Positions 25,085 to 33,264 of a DNA stretch of 50,595 bases are shown one piece after another. Below the pieces are notes generated by a model, which saw nothing but the letters and a program-made list of their open reading frames with translations, had not been told where the DNA came from and made no database searches. The position numbers and the translations under genes are program-made. The stretch's first letter is position 1; the number at the start of each line of letters is the position of its first letter. Origin of the DNA: Acidobacteriota bacterium (GTDB lineage: Bacteria; Acidobacteriota; Thermoanaerobaculia; Thermoanaerobaculales; Sulfomarinibacteraceae); NCBI GenBank assembly GCA_024641545.1, contig JAHECW010000015.1, forward strand, positions 1-50,595. Direction: 5' to 3'.

Positions 25085-25577
25085 CGTAGCACTGCCGCTG
25101 CCACTGTCGCTGACGCTGACGCGGTGTCCCGGAGCTCCGGCCTTCCGGGCCGCGCATTGTGGTGCGGGCGTCCCGCCCGCAGGATGCCGTTGCGTCTTGG
25201 CACCATCGGGCACTGGCGCGGGGAGGGCACGCGGCTTCCCGGAGCTCCGGCCTTCCGGCCCGCCTCCGGCGGCCCGGCGTCGCGCGATCAGCGTGGTCGG
25301 AGAGCAGAACGGGAAGGGCTGCGACCACGCTGAACGCGCGCCGGCGGCCTGTTTCGCTGACGGGAGAGATGCACCGGGAGGTTGTGCCGCGGGGGTTGCC
25401 CGGCAGCGCCATTGTGCTTGGGGCTCGGCGTCGCCGGAGGGGTTGTCGCTCTGCACAATGGCGTGCCCGGCACGCCCCGGTGTGCGGTTTTTTCGAGCGC
25501 CCGGTGCGGTATCGGTCACCGTCTCGGTCCCGGCCGCGGTCACGGATACGGACGCGGACGCCGACGCAGGACGGATC
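25085..25577 (+). repeat. Composite structured repeat, copy R3 (subtype II)
   Basis: Parts in order: a short hexamer-like array (about 25085-25123); a GCGGGCG-TCC-CGCCCGC hairpin (25164-25180); the main stem 25281-25299 / 25322-25340 with one A.A mismatch and a 22-nt loop; the second stem CGCCATTGTGC / GCACAATGGCG (25407-25417 / 25453-25463); and a degenerate CGGTCA/CGGATA/CGGACG array (about 25513-25577). It fills the divergent gap between the minus-strand unknown gene and the plus-strand secreted hydrolase. No gene is seen inside. Confidence 0.9.
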
Positions 25578-25612
25578 GCAACGGTTACAATCGCTCCCTC
25601 GGAGGAACCCGC

Positions 25613-28600
25613 ATGCGTTCGACCCTCATCGCCGCCGTTCTCGCACTCGTTCTCCTGCCCGTCGGATCGGCCGTTGCCGACGACGAGATCGCTCTCGCCA
25701 ACCCGGGATTCGAACGGCTGGCGCCCGACGGCGCGGTGACCGGCTGGCGCCGGGACGGCGCGCGGTCGTCGGAAGGAGCCGCCGTCGAAGCGAGTACCGA
25801 CTCGGTCCACGGCGGCGTGGGCAGCCTCCGTCTCGCGGTGCGCGGGCACGGAACGGTGACCGCCGAGTCGGAGCCGGTGGCGATGGAGGTCGGGAAGCTC
25901 TATCGACTCAGCGCCTGGATCCGGACCGAAGGCGCGGTCTCCGACGCGACGACGAAGTACCCGACGGCGGTTCCGGCCTGCCTGACGATGGCGTCCTTTC
26001 CCTTTACCAACCACTCCCAGGCCGTCGGCGGCGACTCGGACTGGACCCGGGTCGAGAGCCTCTTCTTCGCGACTCAGCGGGAGGACCGCGTCCGGCTCCA
26101 CCTCGGGTTCAACGGCAGCGCGCGCGGCAGTGCGTGGTTCGACGACGTCCTTCTCGAGAAGGTGGACGACATCACCGAGTACATCCCGCTCGAGACCGTC
26201 CGCTGGTCGGGCAGGGGATTCCGCTACGACGATCGCGGCTGGATCGTGGTTCACATCGAGGGCGAACCGTACGACCGCGGCTACCAGTACGGCTCGCTGG
26301 TCGCGGACGAGATCGCTGCCTACATCGGCAAGCTCGGCGTTCTGGCGAACGAGGCCGACCCCGAAGCCGGCTGGCGCCGGCTTCGCTTCGAGTGCGACAC
26401 GCTCTTTCTACGCGGCTACGACGACGAGTACCTGCGGGAGATGAAGGGCATCGCCGCCGGCGCGGCGGCCGCCGGCGCCGAGGCATTCGGCCGATCGCTG
26501 GATCTGGTCGACATCGTCACCATCAACTCGGTGGTCGATCTCGGCCAGCTCGAGGACGCCATCGAGATCAGCCCGCACGCGCTCACCGGCGAGGCGTTTA
26601 CCGCCCCGGATGAGGAGATCGACATCGCACCGGAGAAACACAGCTGCTCCGCGTTCGCGGCGACCGGGCCGGCGACGAAGACCGGCGACGTTGTTTTCGG
26701 CCAGATCTTCATGTGGGGCGGCTACACCGGGGTGCACTGGAACGTCATCACCGATGTCGTGCCGAGCGACGGCAACCGGCTCGTGTACCACACCTTCCCG
26801 GGGGGGATCCACTCGGGCGCCGACTTCTATCTCAACTCGGCGGGGATCATCATCGGCGAGACCACGGTCTCCCAGACCCCGTGGGAGGCCGACTCGACTC
26901 CGCAGTCCAACCGGATCCGCAAGGCGGCGCAGTACGCGAACTCCATCGACGACGTGGAGCGCATCCTGTGGGACGGCAACAACGGGATGTACACCAACGA
27001 CTGGCCCATCGCCGACATCAAGACCGGCGAGGTGGCGATCCTCCTGCTCGGGACGCACTCGAAGAAGCTGTGGCGGACCGGTGAGGACATGGCGCCCTTC
27101 GGCACCCCGGGATTCCTCTGGGCCAACAACAACAATCGCGACTCCGAGGTGCGCAAGGAGTACCTCGCCCAGCCCGACGACCGGCCGTTCGATCTGATGT
27201 TCTCGCCGTGGAACCGGGACATCGCGTTCAACGAGTTCTACGACACGCACGCGGGCGCCATCGACGCCACGGCCGGGGTCGAGCTCTGGGCGTCGTCGCC
27301 GATCAACCGCGCGCACGCCTGCGACGGCAAGATCACCACCACCGAGATGGCCGAGGAGATGGTCTTTCTCGCCCACCACGGCAAGGTCACCCTGCGCGAA
27401 AAGTTCCCCACCAAGGGCTGGCGCTACCTGCCGGATCTGCCCGGCGCCGAACCTCACCTCAGCCTCGGTTACGCCACCATCAGCCCGATCTTCGTCAACC
27501 GGCAGCTCCAGGCGCTGCGCGACCGGGCGGCGGCGGCCGAGGCGCCCGAGACGCCCGAGACGCCCGAGCTCGAGCTCGGAGCGCTCGCCGGTCAATTCAC
27601 GATCGACCGCGCCGATCTCTGGAGTCGGACGGTGTTCCCGGCGACACCGGCGGAGAGCTGGTTCGTCAGTGGTTCGGCGGCCTACTGGGGGATCCTCGAT
27701 GCCCTCGACGACGATCCGGCGATCGCCGCCGGGGAGCTCGGCGACGCCCTCGCCGAGCTTTCGGTTCGATACCTCTACACCGTGTCGCGTGAGAGCGATC
27801 TCGCCGCCCTCGCCGCCCACCGCGCCTACGACCGATTCGGCCCTTATCTGCTGCCGCGGATCAAGGGGACATATGCCCTCCACCAACTTCGACTGCACCT
27901 CGGCAACGATCTCTTCTTCGCCGTGATGCGGGCGGTCCACGATCGATTCGCCGAGCGCGAGATGTCGACAGCCGACTTCGTCGCGGTCGCCGAGGAGGTG
28001 TCGCGACAACCCCTCGACGCCTTCATCCGCCAGTGGCTCGAGCGTGAGGGCCTGCCCAGGCTGACCCCGAGGGTCGAGATCAAGGAGAGGAAAGGCGATT
28101 GGGAGGTCCGGCTCGAGGTCGCGCAGGAAGGCGCCGCCTATCGGCTGGTGACTCACATGGAGGTCACGGCCGGCCGGGAGCGCCATCTCGAGCGCATCGA
28201 GATCGACGGCCGGTCCGAAATGAGGTTTCGCTACCAGGCGCGTCCGACGCGCATCGTTTTCAATGTTCTCGACGACGTCCCGGTGGCGCGTGAGAACTTC
28301 TATGTCTGGAAGAACTTCATCGACGACTTCCACTCAACGCTCATCGTCTACGGGACGGCGAGTCAGATCGAGGCCAACCACACCATGGCCCGCCGCTGGC
28401 AGGAGCTGGTGGCCGACACCTATGTCGAGATCCTGCCGCCCGTGGTAAAGGACGCCGAGGTCAACCGGGTCGAGGCCGCGACCCACGACCTGATGGTTCT
28501 CGGCACGCTCGACGACAACTCGTTCTTCGGCAGCGTCCCGGCGGTCGGGATTGCGGTCGGCCGCGGCCACTTCAGCTTCCGGGGACGCACCTACACCGAT

Positions 28601-28807
28601 CCTGAGGACGGGCTTTTCGCCGTCGTGCCGAACCCCTTCAACCCGGCCAAGGTCCTCTACCTCATCGCCGGCAACTCGGCGATGGAGCTCTACCGGATGA
28701 CCGCCCAGTACCACCGGGAGATTCCCTCGTGGGCCGTGTTCAGGGGTGACGAGATCGTCGATCAGGGGTACTTCGAACCGCAGGGCTTCGTCATCGAGTT
28801 CGAGTGA
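25613..28807 (+). CDS. Secreted C45/phospholipase-B-like Ntn-hydrolase fused to M1-peptidase-like C-terminal region
   Basis: The protein has 1064 residues; GGAGGAA before the ATG supports the start and TACAAT at 25586-25591 is a possible -10. Layout: signal peptide (1-22); a carbohydrate-binding-like beta-sandwich (about 25-185, NPGFERL, YRLSAWIRT, WFDDVLLEK); a C45/phospholipase-B-like region (about 200-640) with DRGYQYGSL and a likely nucleophile Cys345 in HSCSAFAATG; a TPE-rich linker near 643-652; and a C-terminal region (650-1064) whose helical part (FFAVMRAVHDRFAEREMSTADFVAVAEEV) resembles the tail of M1 aminopeptidases but has no HExxH. It probably cleaves an amide or ester outside the cell. 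The substrate is unknown. Confidence 0.7.
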   Translation: MRSTLIAAVLALVLLPVGSAVADDEIALANPGFERLAPDGAVTGWRRDGARSSEGAAVEASTDSVHGGVGSLRLAVRGHGTVTAESEPVAMEVGKLYRLSAWIRTEGAVSDATTKYPTAVPACLTMASFPFTNHSQAVGGDSDWTRVESLFFATQREDRVRLHLGFNGSARGSAWFDDVLLEKVDDITEYIPLETVRWSGRGFRYDDRGWIVVHIEGEPYDRGYQYGSLVADEIAAYIGKLGVLANEADPEAGWRRLRFECDTLFLRGYDDEYLREMKGIAAGAAAAGAEAFGRSLDLVDIVTINSVVDLGQLEDAIEISPHALTGEAFTAPDEEIDIAPEKHSCSAFAATGPATKTGDVVFGQIFMWGGYTGVHWNVITDVVPSDGNRLVYHTFPGGIHSGADFYLNSAGIIIGETTVSQTPWEADSTPQSNRIRKAAQYANSIDDVERILWDGNNGMYTNDWPIADIKTGEVAILLLGTHSKKLWRTGEDMAPFGTPGFLWANNNNRDSEVRKEYLAQPDDRPFDLMFSPWNRDIAFNEFYDTHAGAIDATAGVELWASSPINRAHACDGKITTTEMAEEMVFLAHHGKVTLREKFPTKGWRYLPDLPGAEPHLSLGYATISPIFVNRQLQALRDRAAAAEAPETPETPELELGALAGQFTIDRADLWSRTVFPATPAESWFVSGSAAYWGILDALDDDPAIAAGELGDALAELSVRYLYTVSRESDLAALAAHRAYDRFGPYLLPRIKGTYALHQLRLHLGNDLFFAVMRAVHDRFAEREMSTADFVAVAEEVSRQPLDAFIRQWLEREGLPRLTPRVEIKERKGDWEVRLEVAQEGAAYRLVTHMEVTAGRERHLERIEIDGRSEMRFRYQARPTRIVFNVLDDVPVARENFYVWKNFIDDFHSTLIVYGTASQIEANHTMARRWQELVADTYVEILPPVVKDAEVNRVEAATHDLMVLGTLDDNSFFGSVPAVGIAVGRGHFSFRGRTYTDPEDGLFAVVPNPFNPAKVLYLIAGNSAMELYRMTAQYHREIPSWAVFRGDEIVDQGYFEPQGFVIEFE

Positions 28808-28893
28808 GAAGGTCGGAGTTCAGCGAGGGAGAGCCTGACATCGAGGAGGGATCAGAGCAAAACCTTCGGGCTTCGATCGAGTATTCTTCTGTT

Positions 28894-30501
28894 ATGAAAA
28901 CGAAGTTCATCGTCCGTTTCGTGTTCATGGTCACCCTGGCGGCGGGGATTGCGGTGGCTGCGGCGGAGTCGGACCTGCGCGCCGGGGATCCCGGTCCGGC
29001 CGCCGAGTCCGCGGTGCCCGAACCGCTCGAACGCCTCGACGACCCGCCCGTGGCGGCGGAAACCCCGGGGTTCAAGACCACCGAGTCACCGGTCATCGAG
29101 CACCAGGGGTTCGTGAGCTACCAGGTCAACGTCGGGCCGGACGGGCTCAACATCGCGGGCGATGCCGCCAACGAGCCGTCCATCGCCGTCAGCCCCCTCG
29201 ATCCGAACAAGATGTCCATCGGCTGGCGGCAGTTTGACACCGTCTTGTCCAATTTCCGCCAGGCCGGCTGGGGCTGGAGCGACGATCGAGGCAGGAGCTG
29301 GACGTTCCCGGGCGTCTTCACCCCCGGCCTGTTCCGCTCGGATCCGGTCCTCGATGTCGATGGCGACGGCCGCTTCTACTACTACAGCCTCAAGAACGAC
29401 CTGCTCTGCGATTTCTTCTTCTCCGATGATGCCGGCCAGTCGTGGGATGGACCGACCTCGGCCTTCGGCGGAGACAAGCAGTGGTTCACCATCGATCGGA
29501 CCGACGGCGCCGGTCGCGGCAACATCTACGCCAGCTGGAGCCTCGCGAGCAATCCATGGGGGCTCCGGGTCTTCATCCGATCCACCGATGGCGGTCAGCA
29601 TTTCTCGGAACCGGTCGAGCTTTCACCCGCGCCGATCTGGGGGACCCTCACCGTCGACGCGGATGGGACCCTCTACCTTGCGGGTAACGCCAACTTCAGC
29701 GCCACGATCTTTGTCGTCTACCGTTCGCTCGATGCCTGGGATGCGTTTGTCGAACCGACCTTCGATGCATTCACCCTCAACCTCGGCGGTCGTCAGGATT
29801 CCGGTTACGGACCCAACCCCGTCGGGTTGCTCGGTCAGGTCTGGATTGCCGCCAATCGCAGCGACGGCCCCGACCGGGGAGATCTCTACATCGTGGCGTC
29901 GGTCGACCCGCCCGGCGGCGACCCGCAGGATGTCCACTTCGTCCGCTCGAAGGACGGCGGCGAGTCCTGGAGCCTGCCGGTCCGGGTCAACACCGACGAC
30001 CGCCGCGCGTGGCAGTGGTTCGGCACCATGTCGGTCGCGCCCGGCGGCCGGATCGACGTGGTCTGGATCGAGTCGGTGACCGAGGACGAGCCCAACATCG
30101 GCCAGCTCATGTACGCGTTCTCCGAGGACGGCGGCGACAGCTGGTCGGTTCCGGTCTCCGCCAGCCCCCTCTTCAACAGCTGGCGGGGGTGGCCGCGACA
30201 GAACAAGATGGGTGACTACTACGACATGGTCTCGGACGACGCCGGTGCGGACCTCGCCTACGCGGCGACCTTCAACGACGAGCAGGACGTCTACTATCTG
30301 CGTTTGTGGAGCGACTGCAACGGCAACGGGATCAGTGATTCCCACGACATCTGGTCGGGCAGCGCGCGCGACTGCAACGCCAACGCCGTGTCCGACAGCT
30401 GCGAGATCATCGAGGATCCGACTCTCGACTCGAACGGAGACGACATTCTCGACCAGTGCCAGACCGCACCGAGATCGGGCGGAGGGCGCGTGACGCCGTA
30501 G
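28894..30501 (+). CDS. Secreted BNR/sialidase-type beta-propeller with C-terminal calcium-binding-like repeats
   Basis: The protein has 535 residues. The ATG at 28894 begins a signal sequence (MKTKFIVRFVFMVTLAAGIAVA). Asp-box motifs recur: SDDRGRSW, SDDAGQSW, STDGGQHF, SKDGGESW and SEDGGDSW, as in sialidase/sortilin-like beta-propellers. Near the C-terminus DCNGNGISDSHDI, DCNANAVSDSCEI and DSNGDDILDQC look like paired calcium loops of the dockerin/thrombospondin-3 kind. No sialidase arginine triad or catalytic Tyr can be assigned, so it may be a binding protein. It starts 86 nt after the secreted hydrolase and may be co-expressed with it. Confidence 0.8.
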   Translation: MKTKFIVRFVFMVTLAAGIAVAAAESDLRAGDPGPAAESAVPEPLERLDDPPVAAETPGFKTTESPVIEHQGFVSYQVNVGPDGLNIAGDAANEPSIAVSPLDPNKMSIGWRQFDTVLSNFRQAGWGWSDDRGRSWTFPGVFTPGLFRSDPVLDVDGDGRFYYYSLKNDLLCDFFFSDDAGQSWDGPTSAFGGDKQWFTIDRTDGAGRGNIYASWSLASNPWGLRVFIRSTDGGQHFSEPVELSPAPIWGTLTVDADGTLYLAGNANFSATIFVVYRSLDAWDAFVEPTFDAFTLNLGGRQDSGYGPNPVGLLGQVWIAANRSDGPDRGDLYIVASVDPPGGDPQDVHFVRSKDGGESWSLPVRVNTDDRRAWQWFGTMSVAPGGRIDVVWIESVTEDEPNIGQLMYAFSEDGGDSWSVPVSASPLFNSWRGWPRQNKMGDYYDMVSDDAGADLAYAATFNDEQDVYYLRLWSDCNGNGISDSHDIWSGSARDCNANAVSDSCEIIEDPTLDSNGDDILDQCQTAPRSGGGRVTP

Positions 30502-30873
30502 TCGCCTCGCAGCGGAATGGGTGGATCGCGAGGCGTGAGGAAGTCAGAAGGTGAGAAGGTGAGCCTCCTGTAATACTCGATGCCGGCGGTGCGAGAATGC
30601 TGTTTGGGGAAGGACTTCCGGCCGGCGGGGGCGCCGGCCCCACAATGGATCTCAGCCTTTTGCAGCGCCGGGGCCCTCGCCGGCGTCGAGAACGGAGACG
30701 TCGATTCTCCGAAAATCGAGGGTCTTGCAAGAGGCTCAAGGTGAGACCGGAACGGACACCTCGGCCGCTGCCGGGGATTCGGGCTGCTTTCCCACGTCTC
30801 ACGTCTATCGTCTAACGTCTAACGTCTAACGTCTAACGTCTAACCCCGAAGTCTCACGTCTAATCCCTGACCC
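30502..30873. repeat. Gene-free spacer: family-B copy FB2 and a heptamer tandem array
   Basis: No gene is seen. GTGAGAAGGTGAG-like text (about 30536-30566) resembles repeats near 9190-9215. About 30600-30745 is the second family-B copy (see 22250-22378). At about 30793-30862 a heptamer (CGTCTAA, with CGTCTCA variants) is repeated: five near-perfect units in a row, plus outlying variants. The gap lies between convergent genes. Confidence 0.8.
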
Positions 30874-33129
30874 CTACATCTCCGACCGCATGTTCGGCGT
30901 CGGCCCCGACTGCGCGAGAACCCTCGCGATGGGTCTGAGCGAAAGCCACCACTGCTCCAGCGGACGCTGGTGCTGTTCGTCGACGAGTCTCGGCAGATCC
31001 CTGAGATCGAGCGTCTGGATGGTCCCGCCCTGGAGACCGATGGCGGACACCGAACTGCGGCCGTGTTCGGCCTCGTCGATCAGGTGGGCGATGCAGCGCT
31101 TGGCAAACCTCGTTGCCAGGATCCGGTCGAACGGGGTCGGGCTCCCGCCCTGCTGGAGGTGACCGAGGATGGCCTGGCGCACCTCGAAGAGATCGCCGCC
31201 CTCTTCCTCGAAGAGCGCCGCCATGAACGGGGTCGTGTAGGTCTCGTTGGTCATCTCGTTGCGAATGATCAGCCCGAGGCGTTTGCCGCGCCGGAAGCCC
31301 TGCACCAGGTGGTCGAGATCGGCCTTCAAATCGGCGAGGGTGACGCCCTCCTCGTGCATGTAGACCCGCTCGGCGCCGGTGGAGAGCCCGCCCATCAGGG
31401 TGAGATAGCCGCAGTACCGCCCCATGACCTCGACGACGAAACAGCGATTCGAGGCGACCGCCGATTGCTTGATCTTGTCGACCGCCTCGACGATGGAGTT
31501 GAGTGCGGTGTCGGCGCCGACGCTGAGCTCGGAGCCGGGGAGGTTGTTGTTGATGGTTGCCGGCAGGCACATGATCGGGATGTCGAAGGCCGGAAACGCT
31601 TCCCGTTTGCTCAAAAAGCGATAGGCGGTTTGATAGGCCGACCATCCGCCGATGATGAGGATGGCGTCGATCCGCCGGTCTTCGATGGTCCTGGCAATGG
31701 TGTAGAAGTCGTGCCCCGAGGGCACCTTGCGGTTGATTCCCAGTTCGCAGCCCCCGCTCGACGACCAGCCGCGCACGCTCATCCACCCGGGTTCCTCGAT
31801 CCGGCCCTCGATAAAGCCGGCGAATCCGTTGCGGACGCCGAGCATGACGTGGCCGGCATCGAGGCCGAGGCGGACCGCGGCTCGGACGGCGGCGTTCATC
31901 CCCGGGGCCGGCGCCCCCGAGTGGACCACGGCGATCCTGAGCCGGCGCTGATCCGGTCGCGGCGGACTCGGCAGCGACCGCAGCAGGGTGTCGAGGGTGT
32001 CGATGCTGTCCGAGAAGCTCCCTCCGCGGATGCGGAGGGCCTCATCGTGGCGACCGTCGGCGATGGCCTGGGCAGCCAAGACGGTTTGTTCGACGCAAGC
32101 CGCGAGGGGTTGATGTTGGATTCGGTTGTTTCGGACACCCATGAGCTGGGGTTCCGCTCCGGCATCCTGGGACAGGACGAACTGAACGGCTGCGTGTCCC
32201 AGGAGGGTGCTCATGGTGCGGTCGAACGCGCTCGGGGAACCGCCGCGCTGGACGTGGCCGAGGATGGTGAGCCTCACCTCCTCGGCCATCCCGCGCTCGA
32301 GGATTTCGCGGACCTCGCCCGAGGTGATGGGCTTGCCGTGCCGGTCGTGGGCCCCTTCGGCGACGACGACGATGCTGTCGCGGCGTCCCGCCTTGCGGCC
32401 CGCACTCAGGCGGTCGCACAGGCGTCGCGCCCAGTCGTCGTCCTCCGGCGGTTTCTCCGGGATGAAGACCGCATCGGCGCCGGTCGCGAGGGCGCTCATG
32501 AGGGCGAGATAGCCGCAGTTCCGCCCCATGACCTCGACGACGAAGGTGCGTTGATGGCTCGCGGCGGTGCTCGTCAGGGCGTCGATCGCCTGGGTGATGC
32601 GGTGCAGCGCGGTGTCGGCGCCGATGGTCATGTCGGTGCCGAAAAAATCGTTGTCGATGGACCCGGCGAGACCGGCGAGGACGATCCCGGTCCGTTTCTC
32701 CACGGCTTCCGGTGGCAGCTCTCCGGCAGCGACCAGGTCGTCGACGTGCTCGGACCACTCGCGGTGGAGCAGATCAGCGGCCGTCAGGCTTCCGTCGCCG
32801 CCGATGACGATGAGGCGGGAGACGTCGTTTTGGATGAGGTTGCGAACCGCCGCCCGGCGCCCCTCGGGTCTCCGGAAGTCGGGACTGCGGGCGCTCCCGA
32901 TGGCGGTGCCGCCGAGGTGGAGAATGCCGCCGACCGAGTCCCAATCCATGGTTTGGAAGTGGTCGCCGCCTGCGACCAAGCCCCGGAAGCCCTCGGTGAT
33001 GGCGACGACCTCGACCCCCTGATCGAGGGCGGATCGGACGATGGCGCGCAGCGCCGGGTTCATCCCGGGAGAGTCGCCTCCGGATGTAAGGATGGCCAGG
33101 CGGCCGTCAAGTGAATGTGCTACGGGCAT
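30874..33129 (-). CDS. pfkA: Tandem-duplicated 6-phosphofructokinase of eukaryotic type
   Basis: The protein has 751 residues made of two fused PFK halves (about 8-385 and 395-740). The first half has intact catalytic motifs: TSGGDSPGMN, GGDGS (110-114; Gly at the ATP-selecting position), AGSIDND with catalytic Asp159, and MGRNCGYLAL. In the second half GGDGS is GGWSA (494-498) and the catalytic motif is ATINNN (Asn527 in place of Asp), while sugar-binding MGRYCGYLTL and LGHLQQGGSP remain. So the first half should phosphorylate fructose 6-phosphate with ATP and the second half is probably an allosteric or structural copy, as in fungal and animal PFK. GGAGG lies 9 nt before the ATG. It is divergent from the REC-LpxC gene. 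Confidence 0.93.
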   Translation of the reverse strand: MPVAHSLDGRLAILTSGGDSPGMNPALRAIVRSALDQGVEVVAITEGFRGLVAGGDHFQTMDWDSVGGILHLGGTAIGSARSPDFRRPEGRRAAVRNLIQNDVSRLIVIGGDGSLTAADLLHREWSEHVDDLVAAGELPPEAVEKRTGIVLAGLAGSIDNDFFGTDMTIGADTALHRITQAIDALTSTAASHQRTFVVEVMGRNCGYLALMSALATGADAVFIPEKPPEDDDWARRLCDRLSAGRKAGRRDSIVVVAEGAHDRHGKPITSGEVREILERGMAEEVRLTILGHVQRGGSPSAFDRTMSTLLGHAAVQFVLSQDAGAEPQLMGVRNNRIQHQPLAACVEQTVLAAQAIADGRHDEALRIRGGSFSDSIDTLDTLLRSLPSPPRPDQRRLRIAVVHSGAPAPGMNAAVRAAVRLGLDAGHVMLGVRNGFAGFIEGRIEEPGWMSVRGWSSSGGCELGINRKVPSGHDFYTIARTIEDRRIDAILIIGGWSAYQTAYRFLSKREAFPAFDIPIMCLPATINNNLPGSELSVGADTALNSIVEAVDKIKQSAVASNRCFVVEVMGRYCGYLTLMGGLSTGAERVYMHEEGVTLADLKADLDHLVQGFRRGKRLGLIIRNEMTNETYTTPFMAALFEEEGGDLFEVRQAILGHLQQGGSPTPFDRILATRFAKRCIAHLIDEAEHGRSSVSAIGLQGGTIQTLDLRDLPRLVDEQHQRPLEQWWLSLRPIARVLAQSGPTPNMRSEM

Positions 33130-33166
33130 CGATCAGAACCTCCGAACCGAGCCCGTATTTTACAGG

Positions 33167-33180
33167 GTTCTCGCGAGAAC
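33167..33180. promoter_or_regulatory. 14-bp perfect palindrome in the pfkA/REC-lpxC divergent region
   Basis: GTTCTCGCGAGAAC is a perfect palindrome midway in the 135-nt gap between the divergent starts (33129 minus, 33265 plus). Its size, symmetry and place suit a dimeric repressor or activator site controlling one or both genes. Short related text (GAACGAGAATCGAG) follows. No regulator for it can be named from this window. Confidence 0.45.
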
Positions 33181-33264
33181 GAGAATCGAGTTCCCGCGCC
33201 GCGATCGTCCGGCCGGCGGCTGAATCGCTTGACCCGGCGTGCGGGAGTGTGGAGACTTTGGAGA

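Noticed and set aside
30793-30862. CRISPR-like array
   Set aside because: The units are 7 bases with no spacers; this is a simple tandem repeat. No direct repeats of 24-37 bases with regular spacers were seen anywhere in the window.
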